A stretch of 64,000 bases of DNA from Diprion similis (taxonomy: Eukaryota; Arthropoda; Insecta; Hymenoptera; Diprionidae), in assembly GCF_021155765.1 (NCBI RefSeq), contig NC_060112.1, forward strand, positions 26,254,001-26,318,000, written 5' to 3'. Positions 37,201-49,037 of this stretch are shown here, piece by piece; within the stretch, counting starts at the first letter, position 1, and every line of letters starts with the position of its first letter. Position numbers and translations under genes: made by a program. The notes beneath the pieces are model-generated. The model was not told where the DNA came from, searched no databases, and worked only from the letters and a program-made list of their open reading frames with translations.

Positions 37201-40079
37201 AAACTGGTGACACCAGTGGGACGATCAAGGAACTCCTTGCCTCTTTTCTCGAGTTCTTCTTCGCTATGTTCAACGAGCAAATAAAAAATCAGCCACAGTT
37301 TTTTAAAGCGAGATAGTAAGAATTTTTCCGAACAAAGAAGCGATTTCTTTTCGTTTTATAGTCGCTAATTCTGCGAAGATCAGAAAAGGATAAAAACATC
37401 CAGGGTCGCGTTTAACCGGCTCTCATCCATTCTTTTTCCCCCTTCTTTTTTGGAGGTGAAAGAAATTCGATCAGAGAAAACCGCAGTAGTGGAATGGTAA
37501 TCGAGTTTTCACTTATCAGTAACGACTTGGAGTGACTCGCCTCGACGATACTTGTCAAGTTGACTAATTCGATTGTTTTGATGATTTGAATTTGTCTCTT
37601 CACCCGATATTCACGGCGCTTTTTGAACCGGACAATCTTGCTGTGGTGGTAAAAAAACTACCCAGTTTTGAATGCGCCGTGCTCGTCCAGCTCGGTTATT
37701 CTCGTAATCGCTTGCATATATTTTGGTGATTGAGAATTTATTAGGCTGGCCGGTTGCGGTTTGTAAGGAAAAAAGGTGAAAATAAATCGTTGCCACTCAT
37801 TGGGCAAGGAATTCAACGAATTGTTTGTTATTTTTATTACACATACGAATGTGATGAGACGCCCTTGAGGCTCCTGCAAGAAATCCCTTCATTCTTTCAA
37901 GGTTCAAGCGATTTATTCGATGAAAGTCTATCTATAGGGACACTCCATGTTTTATTTTATAACGCATTCGGTTGCAGCCTCAAGGACTCGGATAGAAAAA
38001 TTCTCCAGTGTCAAATATCTCGGAGGAATGCTGCTGTATATTTTTTCCAACCATAGCAATCGACGCCTGTTGTAGTAGTATTCTGACAAAATTGAGTTGT
38101 CCTAGTAATTCGTCACTCGTTCTCGTCTGATTTGTTGCAACCGGCTATAATGTAAGCACTGTAAAGCAAAAGCAAAAGAAGAGAGAAAAAAAAAATCAAT
38201 CATACTGCGCAGAACGGAACTGAGCACTAATTGCGGTTTAATGATGAGACTTTTTTTGTTAGCCTGCGTAATCCACTCCGGTTAGTGATTATCAATTCTA
38301 GGATTATAAGCCAGGCTTGAATCCTGGCCAGGCCCAGGAAACAATAAACAAAGAATGACGTGGCTGCTACAGTCATCGACTTTCGCTGGTTTGTTCCTTT
38401 TTCTCTTCTCTCGATCGCCGCCGCCATAGCGAAGGCAGAGGCTGTTAAATGATGGAAAACGTCAAGCCTTAGTCGTGAGTCACTCTGAGCGTGGGGCACG
38501 CTAACAATATTCGAGACAAACCTCTCACCGTAGAATTGACAATGAACAGTGGCGCCATTCGACCAACGAAAGCTTCGAAGCGGGATCAGGAACCGCCACG
38601 AGCAGCTCTGCAGTCGATCACGTTTTGTAGCTATCATCACAAAGAGGAACGACTCTCGTACCAACAATCCTCTTCTCCAATGAACCGCGGTGACAAAAGT
38701 CGAATGCGTGGTGTCGAGGCATTCAAGGTGCGGTCAAAGGTGCCAAGGAATCTCACTTCAGGGGCGTGTCTTGGTTCTCGTTCAAGGTGCATTTCGGCGA
38801 CGCCTTAAATTGATTGGTCTCACTCGATGACGTTTTTCGAACGATTCCCTTTCAACCTTCCAACCGCACGAAGAGACATTCGATCAGAATTTACTCCAGC
38901 TACGGGCGATGTTCCACCGCCAATCGTGACGACGCATCGATCCGGGAAATTTTGTCGAACTTTGTTCATGCATGCACTTTCGAGAATACGACGCAGTGCA
39001 CTCGCCGTGCATTCAAATCGCCGCCTATCAGCCAAACTGCATACTTTCAAAATCTTACGTTTCCACCACGTTTCTGGCGCTCCGCGACTGCTGCCAGCCT
39101 TCATCGACATCGGGAATGTCGACCTTGGGCCTTACTGACTATGCCTCGAGGCTTGCAACCAGTGGCAACTTTTCTCTCAGAGTGGCAATGTGTCTTTCAA
39201 ATTTTGTATTATAACTCTCGATTGAAAACTGAGCTGGTTACTGGATTCAAATGACCTGAGTATGTATTGTTCGATTTTAACAAAGCTCAGTTTTGAGATC
39301 AATTCCATGTTTCCAACGTGCAATAAGCAATTGCGAAAAATACATCCATGTTCTTTGTCTTTATGTATTTTCGTTTCTTGAAATGTGAAAAATAACACTG
39401 CATTGTGTGGCGTCTGAAGGTGACCACTTTTGACCGTCGATTGCCTCGAGACCGCTGGAAATACAAATATTTTTAAGCGAAGGAAGAAAGGGAAATTGGC
39501 CAAAAGACATGAAGGAAGAATGGCACTGTATCGACTTCGCGTTACGCAGCACGTACGCGTTGGAACTATGCGATGAGTATTTTCTCCCAGGAACGGTGTT
39601 GACTTTGAGTGTCATAAGGCGAGTCGGGCCGGAGGGCGGGTTGCCACCATGGTACATGGGTTGTATCATGAAAATTCCGATCATGCGTGATCCGACCGTC
39701 AGATAGCTGCTACCGTATAATGGATATTTACACACGCCCGCGGTCGAACGTGTGAAGTCCATAGAGAGTGAATTTGAATCTCACTTTCTCCATGGCTTCC
39801 TTCGAATCACTATTACAATTCCTGCCTCTGCCAAACGCCCGCTCTCGTTCTCAATCTCGTACCTTCTTCCCAAGAACAAGCAGGAAGAAGAGACTAGATT
39901 AAAGAAACAGGAAATCAGAAACCAGTTGCTTTAAAATCGCTTGAAATTAGTTTGAGTGAAAACACTCTTGCATAAAATTGTCCGTTATTACCATTGTTGA
40001 CGAAATTTTAAATGATGTTCCAAATAGAAGAGTTTTATGATCGTGAAAAACTCGCTCGATTCTTTTCAAGATCCGATCA

Positions 40080-40200
40080 GTTCTCAGTTAAACCGATCTT
40101 AAATATAATCGATCAAGTTACATCCAAATCGGTCCATCCGTTTACGATATACTGTCAGACAAAGAAATGAAGATTTTTTACAATAACTCAAGAAGAGTCG
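40080..40200. mobile_element. Degraded transposon-tail remnant
   Basis: The words AAATCGGTCCATCCGTTTAC and ATACTGTCAGACAAAGAAA resemble the 'AATCGGTCCAGCCGTTT...CAGACAGACA' segment common in insect transposable elements, as I recall it. No termini or frame remain. Confidence 0.35.
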
Positions 40201-41381
40201 AGCTGGCTCCGCTCAAAATCTAATCAGCTTGGAGTTAGAAAAATCCGCATCGATGTAGACCAAAAAATGGATCAAAAATCCAGGCGTCGGCCTGAAAATG
40301 TCCAAAGATGAATCTCGAAACTCCGAAAACATTTTTTCATTTTTAGAACGATTACAACAACTTCTCCTGGACTCTGCGTAGAGAAAAAGAAGAAGTTGAG
40401 AATTTCTGGCGCCTGTCTGATGACGACAGGTCTCTTGTCTTCGGGACTTTTACTTTCATTCGTGGATGTCGAAATATGAAAGATGGATAAGATTGAGACG
40501 AGCTGGAACTTCCTCATCAATACCTTATTCAACGATTGGAAAACTCACTTCAGCAAGCTTCTCGGAAGTGAGTGATAATCGTTGCACCCAACTTTTACGC
40601 GGTCTCGAACTATTACTTTCTCTCTGCGCGGGTGGATTTCAGGTGACAAACGATCGTGAAGGCAGGCATATCAGGCGAGCTGTGATCGTCGCGTCGCTCA
40701 CTCGAATACTCAAACAAGGAAAGTTAGTCGAACGGGTTTCAATGACCTTGACTAATCCACTGTGGCTGGTTGTGTGTTGCATTTAACGGAAATAGGCACG
40801 CCGTGTTGTTTTCGTTTTTGACAAGTTTCATATTCCGCACGTTTAAAGAGTCGCAAGAATGTTCTCGCCTTTAATCCATAATTCACTCGGCTAGGAGGAT
40901 ACAGCATGAAAGAACGATTCATGCAAATAAAGCGTCTCATAAATACCGAGATCTCAAACCGCGAGAGAGGAAAAAATTGTTGGCTTTTTTTCTTTGTCTT
41001 GTTATTGTTGTCACGTGCCGACAAAAAAGAGAGAACAAAATGTACAAAAGATGGGAGAGACTTGTGGAAAGAACAATTAAAGAGCTGACAAAAAGAAAAA
41101 AAAAAAACTCATCGTCGTCGTCGATTCCTGTAGCTGCATAAATACAATTGATTATAAACAACATAGCCTTTTTCATTTACTCTTAAATTATCCACGGATT
41201 AACGAATTCGTTCCACTGATTTTCAACTCTTTCTAATCACCAATTCCTTCGTTGAAGCAAAAAAGACCGATTAACGATGGCGCAACTTTGCTATTCGAGA
41301 ACCGTGAATTCCTGAAGGGGGTCAACCACCCTTGAATCAACCGAACTCTTCGTCTCGGGAGGAAAGTCAGTTCCAATTTAA

Positions 41382-42102
41382 GGCCTTAGGCCACTCTAGA
41401 GGCCGAAAAAAATAGGCTTTTTGGGGATTTTTTTTCAGAAATACTACAAAATAAATCGAGATAACAGAAACTTGATTTTGTTATTCATATCAGTGACTGC
41501 TTACAGTAATTTTTTTGAAGCGATTTATTTCAAAATAGCGGCTGTGCAGCGTTTTTGCGACTACGTCTCCGTTTTTTCGGGGTCCACGGCCGGACTAACA
41601 GCCCCTGTAATTTTTTTAATCATAATGAGCTAATGAATTTTTTTGATTATATGTAATAACTGCTATAGAAGTACGTAGGATTTTTGCGACATATTGATTT
41701 TTGGCCAAATAGCGCACTTCTAAAGTGGAAAGTGAAGAACCTGCCTAAAAAATTGTCAGATAATTGTTAATAACAAATGAACTACGCAATATAAAAAAAA
41801 ATCTTACATACTTCTATAGCAGTTATTATATATAATCAAAAAAATTCATTGGCTCATTATGATTAAAAAAATTACAGGAGCTGTTAGTCCGGGCCGTGGA
41901 CCCCGAAAAAAAGGAGACGTCGTCGCAAAAACGCTGCACAGCCGCTATTTTGAAATAAATCGCTTCAAAAAAATTATTCTAAGCAGTCACTGATATGAAT
42001 AATAAAATCACGTTTCTGTTATCTCGATTTATTTTGTAGTATTTCTGAAAAAAAAATCCCCAAAAAGCCTATTTTTTTCGGCCTCTAGAGTGGCCTAAGG
42101 CC
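41382..42102. mobile_element. Foldback MITE flanked by TTAA
   Basis: 721 bases bounded by TTAA on both sides (41378-41381 and 42103-42106). The left end GGCCTTAGGCCACTCTAGAG is the inverse of the right end CTCTAGAGTGGCCTAAGGCC. Each arm is about 300 bases with few mismatches (for example GCGATTTATTTCAAAATAGC inverted in the other arm), leaving a loop of roughly 100 bases near 41690-41785. TTAA duplication is the mark of piggyBac-type transposition, so a piggyBac-mobilised non-autonomous element is the inference. No coding capacity. Near-identical arms suggest recent activity or gene conversion. Confidence 0.92.
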
Positions 42103-43522
42103 TTAAATTTTGTGCTGTTTTCAAATGCGAGAATGCGAAGAACAGCTACATACGATTTGTGTCGAGCTCAACCGGGAGTAAATCTATGTGTCTTATGCCT
42201 CTCGACACTGATTTCTAACAACGTTCACAATCCACGAACGTGCAAGCAACGTCATGTTTATCCAGCGTCGCGCTTCCGTGTCTCAAGTTACGAACTGTAA
42301 TCGTGTTTAGAATCTTATCCGACCAAATTCAACTCTGGCATTGAAACTGATGCACCCAATTGCGCGATTTGGATTCCGGTCCGTGAATTGTCGTGCAGAG
42401 AATGAACACCGTTCACGTATGTCAGGCTTATCCATTAAACGAGAGTGCCTGCATGGAAACAGCCAACCACGTGATACATACGTCATTTTGTATACAATTA
42501 AAGAAGATCTGGATTTTTACCGGAACTATTAAAATTGCAAAGGCCGCAGCAGCTACAGTAACGGACCTTGAAAGGCACTCGTGAATTCTTCATAGTGCGC
42601 GAGCCTCTCGAAGAGTGAAAGGATCCATTGGAAATGTCATTTCTGCCCACATCGTGAGGATTTATGAAGTGTACAGTCCGGAGAGAAAAGTTACACAAAA
42701 TGGAAAAATTGTAAAACAGAGTTTAAGAATCGATAACTTAATTGTGAATTGAGTTTTGGTATAAATATTATCGGAAATGTTGATCATTTAAGACGCTTCA
42801 CATCATCGATCAACTTTCGTTAGTGCTAAGATCGTATGGTTTTGTCCAAACTCGATAAATAATATCTCATTTTGATTGTAATTAAAGTCCATGCAAATCA
42901 CCTCTCATGGATTTTTTACTAAAATAAACATGTTTTGGAATATCAAAAACCCAAATAAAAGGTTGGTTTATTATCTGCAACCTGTATTGATTTTACATGA
43001 ATAGTGCAAACACTAAAGTTCAGGAATATTGCAGATAATCGATTCACAAATCGAATGAAGCAGCACCCAATAAAATTTGACGTAATATTAGATAATTATT
43101 TTCATTTCCATGAGTGGTAAAAACAGCGCAACGTCTATATTTCCCAATAACTGAGCTCTGTCCATGAAAATCCATTGATTCTTTCTCGTTTCTCCATGTG
43201 CCCGGATCACTATTTTGACCTGAGTCGACTTGATCAATCTCATCCATACTCACAATCATCAGTCTTGATTTCGTAATTCTTTCATTAAGACACTGTCTCA
43301 TCTAGACTGCTCGCCTGAGGCATCTTCGATTCAGAATCCGTCAGAGCCCAACAGCCACAATGATTTAGAGATTGGCACGAGATCAAGAAACTGCATCATA
43401 AGCGAACTTTTCAATCAAGCCCAGAAGCGACGGGAGTGGATCGCGATCGAATCTCTTCAGAACCGGATGTCGAGTTGACCCAGATCCGAAGGATAGTAAA
43501 GAGGCTTCGTTGTCTCGTCCCG

Positions 43523-43560
43523 ATCGCTCGCTCGCTCGCTCGCTTATTCGCTCACTCACT
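43523..43560. repeat. (GCTC)n microsatellite
   Basis: CGCTCGCTCGCTCGCTCGCTT followed by degenerate CGCTCACTCACT. It creates Ser/Glu/Arg-repeat open frames on both strands that are not genes. Confidence 0.9.
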
Positions 43561-45418
43561 TTGCTCGCCACGGCGCAGGAGAGAACCGCGGATGTAGTAA
43601 CCTTAACATTGAAAGAATGGCCGGCCACTCGCTCCTCCGACTCCTCAACCCGACCACTGCAGCGTTGCCTCGGCGATTTTTGTCCCTCGAGCATAACCAT
43701 AACGATCATGAGTGATCGTCGCGAGACACAAGCGCCAATATCTGTGCCAGAGTCGTTTCTACTTCGCTTGCAAAAGTTTCCTTCCATCGGCGTTCTTCGT
43801 GCTTCTGAACCACTTCCACACTCCTCGCTTTATGCGACGATCTCTAATTTTTTTTAAACCAGATCGTCGCTCCATTTTTTTTTTTTTTTTTTATTTCTAT
43901 TTTTGCTTGTTTTCTTTTTCTTATTTTCTCTTGTCTACATCATTGAGTCTTTGGCCTTCTTTAATTTAGCCAGATATAGCGGACTTTTCGTAACTTCCTG
44001 CTCTTGTGAATTCGCAGGATACGTTAAACTTACTGTGCTTTTAATGTACACCTAATAATACAATATTTATTTGCCAAAAGTCCTTTAACGCCACTGATTA
44101 ATTTCATTCAATTCGATGTGAAGAAATCGTTAATCTCTACTTCTCATCGTTTTCTTCAATTGATCAGAGTCAAATTAATCTTTTAAAATTACTTTACGTA
44201 ACGGTATCTGAAATGTCATTTCTTTAACAACAGAAAATCCATAAATCGCTCTTCAACTTGATGAAATGATTTATCACGTCGTAAATTTATTCGAATCGAA
44301 TGAAATTCAATTATATCGTAAAATCCAATGATCAGGATTATAAACGGTTTTACGCGATACTTTTCACTGTACAGATCGCTTCTGTGCATAAACTCGTATA
44401 ACGAGATCGTTATCAAACTTTCGCAGGGAATCAGGATGCCTTCGATCTCGATTGCCGAGCTGGGGATCGAAACGATTTTTAATCACTATTGGGATCGTGC
44501 CGTTGAAATATTCTCCTACGGTGATTGCAGAGACCTTTTTAAAGCTGGCAATTCAACGGTAACAATAATTTTTACCATTTTTATTTCCTATGAAGAAAGA
44601 TTCAGCGATGGTACACGTATATTTATGGCATTTGTTACGCCAATTTTACTGTTAACTTCCAGGCACCGATCAGTGTATCGATACTTATGACACAATACCT
44701 ATCTAACTCGGTTGACGATAACTTTTCGAGTAGAAAGTAACGATTTCGTTGGTTCATATCCACCTACTATACCTACTCAAATTCCAATTGCGTAAAATTG
44801 GCCGAAGCTTCTTTCGCATCTTAAAAGTATGTTTGTATGTTAATTATTCGCAAGTTATGTTTAAGTGTCGTTTGGAAAGCACCTCAACGTGCAGGAATGA
44901 AAAAGCGTAGAAGTTCGATAGTCATTTGGTTGCATGAGAAGAAGATTCAAAAACTCTGGGGTACCGGATCAGTCCGAATTTTGTTATCTAAAACTTTCTT
45001 GTTGTTTTATTATATATTTTATAACCAAGTCAGATTTAATTCGACGCCATTTTCTGCCGCAGAATATATAAGCTGCCGGCACGCGATGTTCGTCCAAAAG
45101 TTTTTTGCAGCCTCTCGATAATTATGATAATCCTCGGCCGACGCGGGCGAGAAACGTACGTATAACCAACTTCTAGTCTTTGTATGCAACACACTCTATA
45201 CATGCTTACATACATCCAGCTATCAGGGAAAGCGTGTGTAAGGATTTCTGACCGAGTGAAAGTCCTCGGATCTCTCCCTCCCCTTATACTTCTCACCCCC
45301 GCACCGAATCGCCGTCGTGCGCTTTGCGATTCTCTGTGTAGAGTATCTCATTTACTCGTCTTGCATTATACGGGTATAAATACAGGTCAATTTTATATAT
45401 ATATATACATATACATTA

Positions 45419-46031
45419 GGGTGGCGCAAAAAAACCGACTATTTTTTTTTTTTTTTCGAGTCGTGTGACAAAATGTTAGTTTTTGTTGTTTTAAGAACCG
45501 ACTCCAAAGGACAGTTCAAAAAAAAAAATTTTAAGAGGTCGCTCCACATTTTTTAAAACGTCAGAAATCGTTAAAAATCTTCTTTTTTTTTTTAATTTTT
45601 TTTCACGTTACGGTATAATTTTATAGACAAAAAAAAAAAAAAATAAGTTTCCGAAAGTTTCAGTTCAAAATTTGAATTTTGAAAGATCGGTCATAATTTT
45701 TTTTCAATTTTTTGGTGCATTTCTTTAGATCTTTTCGAGCGACCTTTTAATATTCATATTAAAATTTCACACATTTTTTTTCTTTTATTTAGTAAAAAAG
45801 AATCGATAACAATACACCATGGCATGAATTAAAAATCAAACAAAATACTGAAAATATAATTTTTTTAATTTAATTTTTTGACGATTTTTGACATTTTTTA
45901 AAATTTGGTCCGACCTCTTAGAATTTTTTTTTTTTGGTCTGTCCTTTGGAGTGGGCTTTTAAAACATCAAAAACTAAAATTTTGTCACACGAGACTCAGG
46001 AAAAAAAATTGTCGGTTTTTTTGCGCCACCC
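45419..46031. mobile_element. MITE with TA target duplication inside a (TA)n tract
   Basis: 613 bases flanked by TA (45417-45418, 46032-46033). The left end GGGTGGCGCAAAAAAACCGA is inverted at the right end TCGGTTTTTTTGCGCCACCC. Internal inverted matches include GTGACAAAATGTTAGTTTTT, GACTCCAAAGGACAG and the AGAGGTC word, so arms extend about 150 bases or more. A TA duplication points to Tc1/mariner-type mobilisation (inference). It landed in a TATATACATATACAT microsatellite, half of which lies on each side. Confidence 0.92.
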
Positions 46032-47188
46032 TAATATATATACATATACATGTCGAGTAATACATTACATCCAATAATAGTGCACGCAACTAACGACATT
46101 AATTTTATACCAAACAAATCATTGAGCTGGCCAATTTTCATAAATAATATCACTCGATTAGAACGAAGCTTGCGCACGCATTCATGCCTCTGAGCTTTTT
46201 ATCTAAATATCTATGCATTTTTATGCGCGTGATTAATGAGTAATGAAGGAAATATTGCAGATTTTGGTTCTCAAAAAGTTTTATAAGCTACTAATTACAG
46301 TTGATAAGTCGATTGTTGTATTTCTGAAATTTTTATTGAAAATCTGTATTTTAACATCAACATAATATATTCTTCTTCTTCCTGATCTCAATAGTAAGAT
46401 TTTTACTATTTCAATGGTTGCTAACAAATTTTCACGTATCTAGATGCATCAAAGAGAAACTCCAAACTCTTGAATTTTTGATAATCCGAAAAAGTTTCAC
46501 AAAACAAGTATTTTTCCACCTAGTTTACTCGATTTGTATTCATTACGTAAAATTGTTACTTTAAAAAAAAAAGCTCCTTGCGTCATAATTTTTCTATTAA
46601 AAAATTGTCATAATTCCACGGCTATTCTCTTAGCGTAAAGATTAAAATTTGATATCCGATTTGCAATCTGCTAATGAAATTGTACCCCGTTTTGCTTCAG
46701 TTTTTGGAAGTCATCTTGGGTCGACAACTTTTCTGTAGGTGTGAGACGGATTCCTTCACGGCTTGAGCATCTCAAGAACAATTATCTTGAGTTAACTTGC
46801 ATAATTTAACTCAGAGGGAAATAATAAGTACATACGATGAGAAGATGCGGATGCATCTGAGAAGAGGTGAGACGACAACAGTCAGCACACATGCCGCTCG
46901 ACCCATAAAACCAACAAACTTTTCATAATTATTTCCTAGTTTCGTAATACAAGTGGTTTGCGTCACATTATTTTCCTCCGATTTCGCCTGTTTTACATCG
47001 AAATTACGCTTCGCGCCTCGTTGTTAGCACACGTTATAATCGCAATTCCTGTTTCCCAAGTGCTCGAGTCCGAGGAATTGTGTTATTTTTTGCACAACAA
47101 CAACGCAATTAGAGACCGGAAGAGCAGAGAACGAATATTCTTTTCGCAAGTGTGTCAATTTTTAATTCTAACGCGCATTGTTCCTGCA

Positions 47189-47282
47189 ATGTCCGCGGCG
47201 GTTTTCGGCGAATTTCCGGTTCTCAGTCAGCTTCTTTCCGCCGTTTGTTGCATCCTCGCTATACTTCCGGCTGCTGCAGCAG
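47189..47282 (+). CDS. Possible first coding exon with a secretory leader
   Basis: ATG at 47189 opens a frame reading MSAAVFGEFPVLSQLLSAVC then ILAILPAAAA, a good signal-peptide-like hydrophobic run. It ends in a plausible donor, GCAGCAG/GTACGA, after 31 codons plus one base (phase 1). If real, the rest of the gene lies in exons further right on the plus strand, with the 215-aa minus-strand gene nested in an intron. I found no matching downstream exon, so this may be chance. Confidence 0.3.
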
Positions 47283-48578
47283 GTACGACTCGCAATAATA
47301 GGTACGGATATCAGTCGCGGTTCGCTGCTCGATTATGATAGGTCGCGGTTATCCTCAGGATCATTTGGCGCAATTTATAACAAGACACAAGGCGACCGGC
47401 TTTCGGTTTTTAATATTACAAGACGCATTACGGAAACCGTGAATGAAATCGAGGCGAATCGATTACCGAGCGAATTATAATTTCGCAACTTTTATTTGTG
47501 CAGAACGAGATGCGACACTTTAATCTTACCGATTTCCGGCCACGCCAAGCTTGTCACTAATGCTACTAATTTGCTACTATTTTCGACACATGCCGCTACA
47601 TGATGTCTTCGCTGGATAGAAAACTACTTTTCTACTCATGTGACATTAATTCGTCTTTAAAAGTGCAGAGAGAAGAAAACTATTCTTGAATTAGGAATTA
47701 TTTTTTCGATGTGTACGGAAATAATTTTCCGCAATGGAGTCATTCAAAATTTAAGAACAACTTTTTGTTTTTTAAAGAAGTTTTTTTCAAAAATATTTCT
47801 AATAACAATTGATGAATAATTTTCTTTTCTTTAGCATCGAAGCTTGAAGTTGAAGTTCAGGTTCAACATTAACGGGGATCGGATTATTGACCTTCCATCA
47901 ATCTTTGAGATTTTGTAGGTATTTTGAAAAATGTGCAAATGTCAAAGTAGCTTTGTTGAAAATGTCTGGGTTCAAGTATAAATATAACCTCCATAATGAG
48001 AATAACATTAATTTATGGGTATCAGAAATAATAATTCAAGCTATTCTCATTCGAATCCTAGATTTTTTCATAATAAAAACTGACTATAAACTAATTATAA
48101 ATCCACCATTATTGTAGGACCAATGTATATATCAATATTCAAAAATTATAGCACAATTTCACCTTAAGCGCGACTATTTTTCATAACTTCTACTACTAAC
48201 GCAACTATTTTTTATAACTTCAAGCACTGGAAACCCTGAACAATCTTCGAGACCTTCGAACGAAGATCACAAAAAGAAATTCCGCACACCGCAAGGACGA
48301 GTCGACGGGAAACCTGGAAGCTTTGCAGAATCATATACCTAATTCGCGGAATAATGCACATCGCGAAGCATCATGCAGATCAGGTTGACTCGGGTTGACA
48401 TTAGCCCAAAGGTCAGAGAAACCGCGAGTCTTGCGCGACGCGTTGTTTGATTTTTATACGTCTGGTCGTTCTTTCTTTTAAATTTCGTTCTTAAATTGCG
48501 ATTGAGTAACTGAGCTGCAGCAATTTGTCTTCGAATTAAAGTCGGCTTATAGCTCGCCGCTGCAATTAGGTCAAGTGG

Positions 48579-48614
48579 CTTCTTCTTCTTCTTCTTCTTC
48601 TCCTTCTTCTTCGT
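48579..48614. repeat. (CTT)n microsatellite
   Basis: TTCTTCTTCTTCTTCTTC with one C interruption, about 36 bases. Confidence 0.95.
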
Positions 48615-48902
48615 TTTCTGTGTACATATTATATGACTATAAGATCGGTCGTTGCCACGCGATATTTTGAGCCCCGAGTCATTTCGCAAGCCCCAATCGT
48701 TCCTACTCTCTTCATAAGTCCTCTGTCCTTCTCTACTTCTGCGGCGAAGACGTCGGAAAGGTCAGGTTGGAGGTTGCAGGCGTTCAGCTCCGACTCGCCG
48801 TCATGCTTCGCTGCTCCGCTGCTTTTTCGCATTACAAATTTACACTTCCTTCTGCGGTTGAAACTGATATGCGGAATCGCAAAAGCAAACGACTTGTTTC
48901 TG

Positions 48903-48951
48903 CCTCTCTCTCTCTCTCTCTCTCTTATCTATCTCTATATATATATATCTC
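48903..48951. repeat. (CT)n-(TA)n compound microsatellite
   Basis: A CTCTCTCT run passing through TATCTATCTC into TATATATATATAT, about 49 bases. Confidence 0.95.
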
Positions 48952-49016
48952 TTTGACGTCAATCGTTTGATACGCAAAAATTTTCGGAAGAAACCAAAAA
49001 CAACGGAAATCGGTTA

Positions 49017-49037
49017 TGTATATATATATATATATAT
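49017..49037. repeat. (TA)n microsatellite
   Basis: GTATATATATATATATATATG, about 21 bases. Confidence 0.95.

Larger units (their letters stand above)
34285..47188. other. Long gene-poor interval
   Basis: No gene supported in about 13 kb. Open frames of 100-146 codons (for example near 36.5, 38.3, 38.9, 39.5 and 43.5 kb) mostly start at non-ATG codons, lack domains I recognise, and overlap on both strands. Two foldback elements, a degraded repeat tail and a GCTC microsatellite are listed separately. Non-coding RNAs or enhancers could be here but cannot be read from the sequence. Confidence 0.5.

Noticed and set aside
43383-43857. Frames on both strands near 43.5 kb rich in Ser/Arg/Glu
   Set aside because: Generated by the GCTC microsatellite, and open on both strands as expected for a simple repeat.
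45372-45385. GGGTATAAATACAGG, a strong TATA-like word on the plus strand
   Set aside because: The expected start site falls in a TA microsatellite and the MITE, and no gene follows closely.
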